DNA of 64,000 nt from Cellulosimicrobium arenosum (GTDB lineage: Bacteria; Actinomycetota; Actinomycetes; Actinomycetales; Cellulomonadaceae): NCBI RefSeq assembly GCF_014837295.1, contig NZ_JACYHB010000006.1, positions 163,897-227,896 on the forward strand. The letters are read 5' to 3'. The position numbers and the translations under genes were made by a program. Positions 56,257 to 64,000 of this stretch are shown here, piece by piece. The notes under the pieces are model-generated. The model made no database searches. It saw only the letters and a program-made list of their open reading frames with translations, and was not told the origin of the DNA. The stretch's first letter is position 1. Each line of letters opens with the position of its first letter.

Positions 56257-57257
56257 CGGACCAGCTGGGGCAGGACGTCGCGACCGAAGACCTCGATCCA
56301 CTCGCGCTGGTTACGGCCGACGTTGTGCAGGTAGATGCGGTCGAAGCCCAGGTCGACGTACTTCTGGATCGCGGCGCGGTGGGCGTCCGGGTCGGACGAG
56401 ATCACCATGCGGCCCTCGAAGTCCTCGGGCCGCACCAGCTTGGCCATCTGCTCGAAGTCGTGGGGGGACCGGATGTCGGCCTTGGGGAACTTCATGCCGC
56501 CGTTGGGCCACTCGCGCATCGCGTTCGCCATGGCCTCCTCGTCCGTCGGAGCCCACGACAGGTGGACCTGCAGCACCTTCGGCATGTCCTGCGGGTCGCG
56601 GCCCGACTCGCGCACGCCGTCGTCGAACTTGCCGAACAGCATGGAGATCTTCTCCAGGGGCGCCCCCACCGTGATGAGCCCGTCCGCGTGCTTGCCCGCC
56701 CGCTTCGCGGTGATCGGTCCCGCGGTCGCGACGAGGATCTCCGGCGGCACCGGCGGCATCGTCCACAGCCGGGTGGACTCCATCTTGTAGAACTGCCCGG
56801 AGTGCTTGACGTCCTTGCCCGCGAGCGACGCGGCGAACAGCTTCTTGATGACGTCGATGGCCTCGAACATGCGGTTGATGCGCTCCGGCGCCTCCGGCCA
56901 GTATCCCGCGACCACGTGCTCGTTGAGCGCCTCGCCGGACCCGAGACCCAGCCAGTGCCGACCGGGGTACATCGCCGCGAGCGTCGCGGAGGCCTGCGCG
57001 ACCATCGCGGGATGCCAGCGGAACGTCGGCGCCGTGACCCCCGGGCCGAGGTCCCCGCTCGTGCGCTCGCCCAGGGCGGTGAGCACGTTCCACACGAAGG
57101 ACGACTGCCCCTGCTGCGGCACCCAGGGCTGGAAGTGGTCGGCCGCCATGGTTCCGGAGAAGCCGTGCTGCTCCGCATGGGCGGCCAGCTCGACGGCCTC
57201 GGTCGGGTGGAACTGCTCGAGCATCGCGGCGTAGCCGACGGTCAGGTCTGCGGACAT
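56253..57257 (-). CDS. F420-dependent LLM-class oxidoreductase (G6PDH family, Fgd-like)
   Basis: This 334-residue TIM-barrel luciferase-like enzyme resembles mycobacterial Fgd1: [28 protein letters not shown] (the F420-binding Asp-His), [12 protein letters not shown] and [20 protein letters not shown]. Fgd reduces F420 with glucose-6-phosphate; the TIGR03557-type family is broader, so the substrate is not certain. The ATG at 57257 has TAGGCT 7 bases upstream (leaderless). It is co-transcribed with cofE and divergent from valS. Confidence 0.9.
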   Translation of the reverse strand: MSADLTVGYAAMLEQFHPTEAVELAAHAEQHGFSGTMAADHFQPWVPQQGQSSFVWNVLTALGERTSGDLGPGVTAPTFRWHPAMVAQASATLAAMYPGRHWLGLGSGEALNEHVVAGYWPEAPERINRMFEAIDVIKKLFAASLAGKDVKHSGQFYKMESTRLWTMPPVPPEILVATAGPITAKRAGKHADGLITVGAPLEKISMLFGKFDDGVRESGRDPQDMPKVLQVHLSWAPTDEEAMANAMREWPNGGMKFPKADIRSPHDFEQMAKLVRPEDFEGRMVISSDPDAHRAAIQKYVDLGFDRIYLHNVGRNQREWIEVFGRDVLPQLVR

Positions 57258-57329
57258 GCTCCCGAGCCTATGCCGCGATCACGAGACGGGCGTCCCGCGC
57301 CCCTCCCGGATCTGGGAGAATGACCGACC
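57258..57329. promoter_or_regulatory. Divergent leaderless promoters for the LLM/cofE operon and valS
   Basis: The 72-base gap holds TAGGCT on the minus strand (57270-57265), 7 bases before the LLM ATG, and GAGAAT on the plus strand (57316-57321), 8 bases before the valS ATG. Neither start has a strong Shine-Dalgarno. No T-box is present for valS, unlike ileS. Confidence 0.5.
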
Positions 57330-60137
57330 ATGAGCGACTTCCCGACGAACGCGCCGACCGGTGCGACCGATGACCTGCACGCCACGACCACCGCGACCGG
57401 CACGGTAGCCGGCGAGGTCGTCCGCGCGGTGGTCACGGGAGTACCGGACCGGGTCAGCACCGACGGGCTCGAGGCCAAGTACGACGCCCTCTGGGCGGAG
57501 CAGGGCACGTACGCGTTCGACCGGACGCGCACGCGCGAGCAGGTGTTCTCGATCGACACGCCGCCGCCGACCGTCTCCGGCTCCCTGCACGTGGGACACG
57601 TGTTCTCCTACACGCACACCGACGTCGTCGCCCGCTACCGCCGCATGCGCGGGCTCGAGGTCTTCTACCCGATGGGCTGGGACGACAACGGCCTGCCCAC
57701 CGAGCGCCGCGTGCAGAACTACTACGGCGTGCGGTGCGACCCGACGCTCGCCTACGTGGAGGGCTTCGAGCCGCCGCAGGTGGGCGGCGAGGGCAAGTCC
57801 GTCAAGGCGGCGGACCAGGTCCCGGTGAGCCGACGCAACTTCATCGAGCTGTGCGAGCGGCTGACCTCCGAGGACGAGAAGCAGTTCGAGGCCCTGTGGC
57901 GTCGGCTCGGCCTGTCCGTCGACTGGGCCCAGCACTATCAGACGATCGACGCCCGCTCGCGCACGGCGGCCCAGCGCGCGTTCGTGCGCAACCTCGCGCG
58001 CGGCGAGGCCTACCAGGCCGAGGCGCCGGGGCTGTGGGACGTCACGTTCCAGACGGCGGTCGCGCAGGCCGAGCTCGAGGCGCGTGACTACCCGGGACAC
58101 TTCCACAAGGTCGCCTTCCACCGCGGTGCCGCCGGCGACGGCACGGTGCCGGCGGAGAAGGTCTTCATCGAGACGACGCGCCCCGAGCTGCTCGCGGCGT
58201 GCGTCGCCCTGATCGCCCACCCGGACGACGAGCGCTACCAGCACCTCTTCGGCACCACCGTGCGCTCTCCGCTGTTCGACGTCGAGGTGCCCGTCCTCGC
58301 GCACCCCGCAGCCGAGCCCGACAAGGGCGCCGGCATCGCGATGTGCTGCACGTTCGGCGACCTCACGGACGTGCAGTGGTGGCGCGAGCTGCAGCTCCCC
58401 ACGCGGTCCATCATCCAGCGCGACGGGCGCCTGGTCCGCGAGACACCGGACTGGATCACCGCCGAGAGCGGCCGCGCGGTCTTCGCCGAGATCACCGGCA
58501 AGACGACGTTCTCCGCGCGGCAGGTCGTCGTCGACGGCCTCCGGGAGTCGGGCGACCTGGACGGCGAGCCCGTGGCCACCCAGCGCAAGGCCAACTTCTT
58601 CGAGAAGGGCGACAAGCCGCTCGAGATCGTCACCTCTCGCCAGTGGTACGTCCGCAACGGGGGGCGTGACTGGACGCGGCCGGGCGTGACGAGCGACCTG
58701 CGCACCGAGCTGCTCACGCGCGGGACCGAGCTCGAGTTCCACCCCGACTTCATGCGCGTGCGCTACGAGAACTGGGTCGGCGGCCTCAACGGCGACTGGC
58801 TCGTCTCGCGCCAGCGGTTCTTCGGCGTGGCGATCCCGCTGTGGTACCCCGTGCTCGAGGACGGCACCGTGGACCACGGCCACCCCCTGGTTCCCTCCGA
58901 AGACGTCCTGCCCGTCGACCCGTCGTCCGACGTCCCCGCGGGGTACACGGCGGACCAGCGGGGCGAGCCGGGCGGCTTCGTCGGCGAGAACGACATCATG
59001 GACACCTGGGCCACGTCGTCCCTGACCCCTCAGATCGCGGGGGGCTGGGAGGTCGACCCCGACCTGTTCGAGCGGGTGTTCCCCATGGACCTGCGCCCCC
59101 AGGGCCAGGACATCATCCGCACGTGGCTCTTCTCGACCGTGGTGCGCTCGCACCTCGAGTTCGGGACGCTGCCCTGGAAGAACGCGGCGATCTCGGGCTG
59201 GATCCTCGACCCCGACCGCAAGAAGATGTCGAAGTCCAAGGGCAACGTCGTCACACCCATGGGCCTGCTCGAGGAGCACGGGTCCGACGCCGTGCGCTAC
59301 TGGGCCGCCTCGGCGCGCCTCGGGACCGACGCGGCGTTCGAGGTCGGGCAGATGAAGATCGGCCGCCGCCTCGCCATCAAGATCCTCAACGCGTCGAAGT
59401 TCGCGCTCTCGTTCGGCCTCGACGCCGAGTCGGGCACCGGGGAGATCGTCCTCGACCCGGCGCACGTCACGCAGACGCTCGACCGGGCGATGCTCGCCGG
59501 GCTCGCGGACGTCGTCGAGAGGGCCACCGCGGCGCTCGAGTCCTACGACCACACGCGCGCGCTCGAGATCACCGAGACCTTCTTCTGGACGTTCTGCGAC
59601 GACTACCTCGAGCTCGTCAAGGATCGCGCCTACGGGGCCGGGGCCACCGCGTCCGACGTCTCCGACGAGACGCGCTCCGCACGGGCCGCGCTCGCGATCG
59701 CGCTCGACACGCTCCTGCGCCTCTTCGCCCCGTTCGTGCCGTTCGCGACGGAAGAGGTCTGGTCGTGGTGGCGTGCGTCCGAGGGCTCGATCCACCGCGT
59801 CGCCTGGCCCGTGCCCGACGCCGCCCGCGCCGCCGCGCAGGGCGCCGACCCCGCCGTGCTCGCGTCCGCAGGGCACGCGCTCGCCGCGCTGCGCAAGGTC
59901 AAGTCGGCCGCGAAGGTCTCGATGCGCACCCCGATCCTCGCCGCGAACGTCGCCGTCCCTGCCGTCTCGCTGGCAGGGGTCCAGGCCGCGGTCGTCGACG
60001 TCCGCAACGGCGGGCGCGTCACCGGCACGCTCGAGCTCGTCGAGGCGGCCGAGGGCCAGGGCGACGCAGCCGTCCAGGGTGGGATCGTCGTCGTGGCCTG
60101 CGAGCTGGGAGAGCCCGAGGCACGTCGCAAGGCGTAG
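57330..60137 (+). CDS. valS: Valyl-tRNA synthetase (form without C-terminal coiled coil)
   Basis: This is a class I synthetase of 935 residues. It has the HIGH motif in VSGSLHVGHVFSYTHTD, MGWDDNGLPTERRVQNYY, the editing domain (IETTRPELLAACVALIAHP), WFGVAIP-like QRFFGVAIPLWYPV, and KMSKS in DRKKMSKSKGNVVTP. The anticodon domain follows. The usual bacterial C-terminal coiled-coil arm (tRNA elbow contact) is missing; the protein ends with a short beta segment (GIVVVACELGEPEARRKA). An N-terminal extension of about 45 residues precedes the core. Confidence 0.95.
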   Translation: MSDFPTNAPTGATDDLHATTTATGTVAGEVVRAVVTGVPDRVSTDGLEAKYDALWAEQGTYAFDRTRTREQVFSIDTPPPTVSGSLHVGHVFSYTHTDVVARYRRMRGLEVFYPMGWDDNGLPTERRVQNYYGVRCDPTLAYVEGFEPPQVGGEGKSVKAADQVPVSRRNFIELCERLTSEDEKQFEALWRRLGLSVDWAQHYQTIDARSRTAAQRAFVRNLARGEAYQAEAPGLWDVTFQTAVAQAELEARDYPGHFHKVAFHRGAAGDGTVPAEKVFIETTRPELLAACVALIAHPDDERYQHLFGTTVRSPLFDVEVPVLAHPAAEPDKGAGIAMCCTFGDLTDVQWWRELQLPTRSIIQRDGRLVRETPDWITAESGRAVFAEITGKTTFSARQVVVDGLRESGDLDGEPVATQRKANFFEKGDKPLEIVTSRQWYVRNGGRDWTRPGVTSDLRTELLTRGTELEFHPDFMRVRYENWVGGLNGDWLVSRQRFFGVAIPLWYPVLEDGTVDHGHPLVPSEDVLPVDPSSDVPAGYTADQRGEPGGFVGENDIMDTWATSSLTPQIAGGWEVDPDLFERVFPMDLRPQGQDIIRTWLFSTVVRSHLEFGTLPWKNAAISGWILDPDRKKMSKSKGNVVTPMGLLEEHGSDAVRYWAASARLGTDAAFEVGQMKIGRRLAIKILNASKFALSFGLDAESGTGEIVLDPAHVTQTLDRAMLAGLADVVERATAALESYDHTRALEITETFFWTFCDDYLELVKDRAYGAGATASDVSDETRSARAALAIALDTLLRLFAPFVPFATEEVWSWWRASEGSIHRVAWPVPDAARAAAQGADPAVLASAGHALAALRKVKSAAKVSMRTPILAANVAVPAVSLAGVQAAVVDVRNGGRVTGTLELVEAAEGQGDAAVQGGIVVVACELGEPEARRKA

Positions 60138-60146
60138 GAGCGGCAT

Positions 60147-60191
60147 GACGAGAGCCGCCCCGGCCGCTGTTCGGGCGGGGCGGCTCTCGTC
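60147..60191. terminator. 15-bp hairpin between convergent valS and baeRF-type genes
   Basis: gacgagagccgcccc (60147-60161) pairs exactly with ggggcggctctcgtc (60177-60191) over a 15-base loop, 9 bases past the valS stop and 12 bases before the end of the opposing gene. It is likely a bidirectional terminator. Confidence 0.85.
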
Positions 60192-60203
60192 GTGCTCACG
60201 CGG

Positions 60204-61403
60204 TCAGATGACCTCACCGCGCAGGCGCGCGTCGTCCCCCGACATGGTCGCCGCGACCTCGCGAGGTGTCCCCTCGTCGGTCCAACGCAGAGTCGCCCCG
60301 ACGCCCTCGATCAGCTCGACGCTCCCCTCGGGTGCGAAGGTCAGCCCGGCGTCCTGACCGATCGCCGCCCGCACGAGCGCGACCGTCGCCGGCAGCTCCT
60401 CGATGCTCTCGCTCACCCCGAGGTCGCGGAGCTGCGCCTTGGAGACCGCGATGTGCAGCGGGCTCGGCCCGATCCACAGCGTCCGGCTGTCGAGCTCGGA
60501 GTCCTGCCCGTACTCGTCCGCCAGGACGAGCTCGGTGACCTGACCGCGGGAGAGCACGGTCGCGACGTCGTCCACCGACGTGACGGCGCCCGACTCCCGG
60601 CCCTGCTCCTGCCGGAACTCTGCCAGCACCTTCTCGCGCCGTCGCTCGCGAAAGCTGTCGAGCGCGTCGCTGACGTTCGCCTCGAACGCGGCGGTGTTGA
60701 TGCCCGCTCCGCGGCCTCCCCCGGGCACCTCGACGACGAGGTCCTCGACGTTCTTGTTCAGCGCGCCGCGCACGAGGGGCACCGCGCGCACGTCCCCGGT
60801 CAACAGGACCAGCTCGGGGCGGAGGTCGGCCGCCTGGCGCTCGAGCTCGGTCGCGACCGCTTCCGCGTTGCGCTCCCACGAGTCCTCGGCCCGCGCCTCG
60901 ATCCGCTTGTGCGACAGGCCGCCGGTGCGGACCTTGTTGATGACGTCGTGGCCACCCTCGACGCTCTCCGCCTCCTGGTACGGCAGGTGGCCCCCGGCGA
61001 CGGACCACGTGAGGTCGGCGCCCTGCCGGTCCACGACGACCCGCACGTAGTCCACGGACTCGTCCGCGGCTCGCGCCGCCTGCAGCAGGGCCGGGACGTG
61101 GCTCCACGTCCCCTTGGTCTGGGCGGGCGGGTCCTTGAGGACCCGGTCGACGAGGATTCCCCCGTCGTCCGCGATCAGCACGCGCCCGTGCGTACCGGGA
61201 ACGCGCGTGGGGCGCAGGACCGCGTCCTCCACGGCGTCGAGCACGGCGTCGGGCGCGCCGTCGTGGTGGAGCTGACGACGCACGCCCTTCCACCTGTTCT
61301 CGACCTCCCGGTCGCCGGCCTCGTTGGCACGCGTCGCGTCGATGTAGACGGTGGCGAAGGGGCCCGGGTGGCCGAGCAGAGGCTTGAGCCAGTCGATCTT
61401 CAT
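60204..61403 (-). CDS. Rv2629/baeRF2-type, Pelota/eRF1-like protein (candidate ribosome hibernation factor)
   Basis: The 399-residue protein fits the bacterial/archaeal eRF1-like (baeRF2, Vms1-related) group: MKIDWLKPLLGHPGPFATVY, RRQLHHDGAPDAVLDAVEDA, GRVLIADDGGILVDRVL, ELVLLTGDVRAVPLVRGAL and FRERRREKVLAEF followed by the L7Ae-like C-terminal domain. No GGQ motif is seen, so peptide release is not expected. Homologues in this fold include Balon-type ribosome hibernation factors and mycobacterial Rv2629. The ATG at 61403 follows GAGGTGTTCGC. Gene order gives no extra clue. Confidence 0.82.
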   Translation of the reverse strand: MKIDWLKPLLGHPGPFATVYIDATRANEAGDREVENRWKGVRRQLHHDGAPDAVLDAVEDAVLRPTRVPGTHGRVLIADDGGILVDRVLKDPPAQTKGTWSHVPALLQAARAADESVDYVRVVVDRQGADLTWSVAGGHLPYQEAESVEGGHDVINKVRTGGLSHKRIEARAEDSWERNAEAVATELERQAADLRPELVLLTGDVRAVPLVRGALNKNVEDLVVEVPGGGRGAGINTAAFEANVSDALDSFRERRREKVLAEFRQEQGRESGAVTSVDDVATVLSRGQVTELVLADEYGQDSELDSRTLWIGPSPLHIAVSKAQLRDLGVSESIEELPATVALVRAAIGQDAGLTFAPEGSVELIEGVGATLRWTDEGTPREVAATMSGDDARLRGEVI

Positions 61404-61523
61404 GCGAACACCTCGAGACGTCCGTCGGCTGGGGCGGAGATGCTTCCCGCCCTCGGTCCGTCCCAGCGTCCGTCATCACGGGTGCGGTCGCCACCGCGCG
61501 GCCGACGGTTCGCCACGAGCGGA

Positions 61524-61865
61524 TCAGGAGTACGTGTCCAGCACGGGCGGGCCGTCGCCCGACGCCGCGTGCTCGGCAGCGATGATCTCGTGGTGCCGGA
61601 TGACCTCTCCGACGATGAACTCGCGGAACTTCTCGGCGAACTCCGGATCGAGGCCGGAGGCGTCCGCGATCTGCGTCAGGCGCGCGATCTGCTGGCGGTC
61701 CCGCTCGGGGTCCGCGGCGGGGAGGCCGCCCTCGGCCTTGAGCTGACCGACCCGTCGGGTGCACGTGAACCGCTCGGCGAGCAGGTGCACGAGGGCTGCA
61801 TCGATGTTGTCGATGCTGCGCCGCAGGGTCAGGATCTCGGGTGGGACAGGGTTGTCTCTCGTCAC
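61524..61865 (-). CDS. Chorismate mutase (AroQ class)
   Basis: This 113-residue all-helical AroQ-type protein converts chorismate to prephenate for Phe and Tyr. Key segments are LRRSIDNIDAALVHLLAERF, the helix TRRVGQLKAEGGLPAADPER carrying the active Lys, and EKFREFIVGEVIRHHEIIAA. Residues Arg-Asp-Arg at ERDRQQIARL fit the active-site pattern. There is no signal peptide, so it is the cytoplasmic type. The GTG at 61865 has TACGAT 6 bases upstream (leaderless). It is divergent from the acyl-CoA synthetase gene. Confidence 0.9.
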   Translation of the reverse strand: MTRDNPVPPEILTLRRSIDNIDAALVHLLAERFTCTRRVGQLKAEGGLPAADPERDRQQIARLTQIADASGLDPEFAEKFREFIVGEVIRHHEIIAAEHAASGDGPPVLDTYS

Positions 61866-61910
61866 GGTCCGATCGTAGGCGCGAGCACGGTCGCGACGGA
61901 CCACGCGCGG

Positions 61911-61916
61911 TAGGGT
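61911..61916 (+). promoter_or_regulatory. Promoter -10 element of the acyl-CoA synthetase gene
   Basis: TAGGGT, the common actinobacterial -10 form, lies 41 bases before the ATG at 61958, giving a leader of about 35 bases with a GGAG site. No good -35 hexamer is visible. Confidence 0.5.
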
Positions 61917-61957
61917 GCACGCAGTCCCAGCCGATCGTCCCGCACCGGAGACCGCCC

Positions 61958-63775
61958 ATGACGGAACACGCGACACCGAGCCTCGTCGAGGTCGGTCCGT
62001 CCGCGACCATCAGCACGCTCCTCACCGACCGTGTCGCACGCGCGGGCTCCGAGCCGATGATCGAGTACCGCGCTGCGCAGGACGGCCCGTGGTCGTCGCT
62101 CACGGTCCAGGAGTTCGCGGACGACGTCGTCGCGGTGGCGCGAGGGCTCGTCGCGAGAGGGCTCGAGGCGGGCGATCTCGTCGCGATCATGTCGCACACC
62201 CGCTACGAGTGGACCCTTCTCGACCTGGCCCTGTGGTCGGTCGGCGCGGTCCCGGTCCCCGTGTACGAGACCTCGTCAGCGGAGCAGGTGCACTGGATCT
62301 GCTCCGACGCCGGCGTGCGGTGGGCGATCGTCGAGAACGCGGAGCTCGCGGCGACCGTGGGTTCGGTCCGCGACCGGCTGTCAGGTCTCGAGGACGTCCT
62401 CGTCATCGACGACGGCGCGGTCGACGGGCTGCGCACGGCGGGTGCCGACGTACCCGTGGTCGAGGTGGAGCGTCGTCGCGCCGCCCAGCACGCCGACGAC
62501 CTCGCGACCGTCGTCTACACCTCGGGCTCGACGGGACGTCCCAAGGGGGTCGAGCTCACCCACCGCAACTTCGTCCATCTCGCGCTCAACGCTCGCGCGG
62601 GACTCGCCGAGGTGGTCGACGCCCCGGGTGCGCGGACGTTGCTGTTCCTGCCGCTCGCCCACGTGTTCGCGCGCCTGATCCAGGTCGTCGTCGTCGCGTC
62701 CGACGCCGTGCTCGCCCTCAGCTCGGACACGAAGCACCTGGTGCGCACCCTCGGCGAGGTGCGTCCTACCTTCCTGCTCGCGGTCCCACGCGTGTTCGAG
62801 AAGGTCTACAACGGCGCCGAGCAGTCGGCTGCCGGGCGTGGGCAGCGGCAGGTGTTCCGCTGGGCGGCGAAGGTCGCCATCACCTACTCGCGCGCGCTGG
62901 ACACGCACGGCGGTCCGTCGCTGCTCCTGCGGTTCCAGCACGGTGTCGCGGAGTCGCTCGTCTACCGCACCCTGCGCCATGCGATGGGCGGCCATCTCAC
63001 GCACTCCATCTCCGGCGGCGCACCGCTGGGCGAACGGCTCGGGCACTTCTACCGTGGCGTCGGCCTCACCATCCTCGAGGGGTACGGCCTCACCGAGACC
63101 ACGGCGCCGACGGCGGTGAACCTTCCCGGCCGCACGAAGATCGGCACGGTCGGCCCCGCCTTCCCGGGCACGGCACTGCGCGTCGACGACGACGGGGAGC
63201 TCTACGTCAAGGGCGACCACGTGTTCCGCGCGTACCGCAACCGGCCCGACCTCACGGCAGAGGTGCTGCAGGACGGATGGTTCCGCACCGGTGACCTGGG
63301 CGAGCTCGACGACGACGGCTACCTGCGCATCACGGGCCGCAAGAAGGAGCTCATCGTCACGGCCGGCGGCAAGAACGTGGCACCGGCGGTGCTCGAGGAC
63401 AGGCTGCGCGGACACCCGGTGGTCAGCCAGGTCGTGGTGGTGGGCGACCAGCGTCCGTTCATCGGCGCGCTCGTCACGCTCGACGAGGAGATGCTCCCCG
63501 GGTGGCTCTCCTCGCACGGGCTGCCCGAGATGGACGTCGAGACCGCGGCGACGGACCCGGAGGTGCTCGCGGCCCTGGACCGCGCGGTCGCGCGTGCGAA
63601 CGAGGCGGTCTCTCGTGCGGAGTCGATCCGCAAGATCACGGTCCTCACGACGGACTTCACCGAGCAGAACGGGTACCTCACGCCCTCGCTCAAGGTGAAG
63701 CGTGCCGCGGTCGTCACCGACTTCGCGAGCACGATCGACGAGCTCTACGGCTCCCACCTGCCCTCGGACGACTGA
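61958..63775 (+). CDS. Long-chain fatty-acid-CoA ligase (AMP-forming)
   Basis: The 605-residue adenylate-forming enzyme activates fatty acids with ATP and CoA. Motifs are the P-loop VYTSGSTGRPKGVELTHRNF, LPLAHVFARL, the A5 segment ILEGYGLTETTAPTAVN, GWFRTGDLGELDDDGYLRI and the A10 region SLKVKRAAVVTDF. It belongs to the FadD15-like group (VKGDHVFRAYRNRPDLTAEV). The final Lys of GRKKELIVTAGGKNV supports the ligase type. The ATG at 61958 has a GGAGACC site. It converges with clpX. Confidence 0.94.
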   Translation: MTEHATPSLVEVGPSATISTLLTDRVARAGSEPMIEYRAAQDGPWSSLTVQEFADDVVAVARGLVARGLEAGDLVAIMSHTRYEWTLLDLALWSVGAVPVPVYETSSAEQVHWICSDAGVRWAIVENAELAATVGSVRDRLSGLEDVLVIDDGAVDGLRTAGADVPVVEVERRRAAQHADDLATVVYTSGSTGRPKGVELTHRNFVHLALNARAGLAEVVDAPGARTLLFLPLAHVFARLIQVVVVASDAVLALSSDTKHLVRTLGEVRPTFLLAVPRVFEKVYNGAEQSAAGRGQRQVFRWAAKVAITYSRALDTHGGPSLLLRFQHGVAESLVYRTLRHAMGGHLTHSISGGAPLGERLGHFYRGVGLTILEGYGLTETTAPTAVNLPGRTKIGTVGPAFPGTALRVDDDGELYVKGDHVFRAYRNRPDLTAEVLQDGWFRTGDLGELDDDGYLRITGRKKELIVTAGGKNVAPAVLEDRLRGHPVVSQVVVVGDQRPFIGALVTLDEEMLPGWLSSHGLPEMDVETAATDPEVLAALDRAVARANEAVSRAESIRKITVLTTDFTEQNGYLTPSLKVKRAAVVTDFASTIDELYGSHLPSDD

Positions 63776-63848
63776 CCTCCCACGCCGCGGGCTCGCGGCC
63801 CGGAGCCGGGGTACGGCCGCGACTCCCGGGTCGTACGCCGAGTGGTGG

Positions 63849-64000
63849 TCAGGCGGACTTCTCGCGTGGTGCGCGCGACCGTGCACCGGTGCTGCGCGGC
63901 ACGATCGTGGGATTGACGTTGTCCAGCACGACCTCGCGCGAGATCACGACCCGCTCCACGTCATCACGCGACGGCACGTCGAACATCACCTGCTGCAGCA
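63849..64000 (-). CDS. clpX: ATP-dependent Clp protease ATP-binding subunit ClpX, C-terminal fragment (partial)
   Basis: Only the last 50 codons are inside the window; the gene begins beyond base 64000. The C-terminus reads [20 protein letters not shown], then [18 protein letters not shown] and a terminal basic EKSA. This is the standard ClpX small-domain end of actinobacteria (FDVPSRxDVxxVV and NVNPTxVPR). ClpX unfolds substrates for ClpP. The gene converges with the acyl-CoA synthetase gene; the 73 bases between hold only weak GC-rich complementarity. Confidence 0.88.
   Translation of the reverse strand, partial: LQQVMFDVPSRDDVERVVISREVVLDNVNPTIVPRSTGARSRAPREKSA

Overview
The window is high-GC DNA (about 70-75% G+C by eye) that is almost fully coding. 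GTG starts are frequent, neighbouring genes often overlap by 4 bases (ATGA or GTGA), and there are no tRNA or rRNA genes, insertion sequences, phage genes or CRISPR arrays. Gene content and order point to an actinobacterium. The left block from dprA to smc follows the order known from Mycobacterium (Rv2896c to Rv2922c). A proposed coenzyme F420-0 uptake cassette together with cofE suggests Micrococcales, perhaps Cellulomonadaceae. The taxonomic placement is inference.

Region 1 (1-19240, all on the minus strand) is core housekeeping: the end of a competence/repair group (partial dprA, comM, yraN, DUF2469, rnhB, lepB), the ribosome-maturation operon rpsP-khpA-rimM-trmD followed by rplS, an amidohydrolase, ffh, the nitrogen-sensing operon amtB-glnB-glnD, then ftsY, a small membrane protein and smc.

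Region 2 (19345-30700, minus) is ileS-folC ... DUF4233-ndk. Between folC and DUF4233 lies a unit of dhaKLM (PTS-dependent dihydroxyacetone kinase), a TetR regulator and a 14-TM efflux pump. A T-box riboswitch precedes ileS.

Region 3 (30770-57260) is accessory. It holds an unrecognised 980-residue protein with a gluzincin-type zinc site plus a small partner, a sulfite-oxidase-like membrane molybdoenzyme, an SDR, a three-gene ABC importer that looks like the proposed F420-0 transporter, several F420-type oxidoreductases, an AraC-controlled NmrA/DUF1772 pair, a BCCT osmolyte transporter, a membrane M28 peptidase, a pyruvyltransferase-like enzyme, a GST-like reductase with a SIMPL protein, an AI-2E family permease, a VOC protein, cofE and an F420-dependent LLM oxidoreductase.

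Region 4 (57330-64000) returns to core and stress genes: valS, an Rv2629/baeRF-type protein, chorismate mutase, a long-chain acyl-CoA synthetase and the 3' end of clpX.

Themes across the window: (a) F420 use with uptake and polyglutamylation genes but, within the window, no F420-0 synthesis genes; (b) at least twelve genes with a TANNNT-like -10 element 6-8 bases before the start codon, predicting leaderless mRNAs; (c) several clear inverted repeats at regulatory positions, notably at smc, tetR, the araC/nmrA divergence and the khpA-rimM gap.
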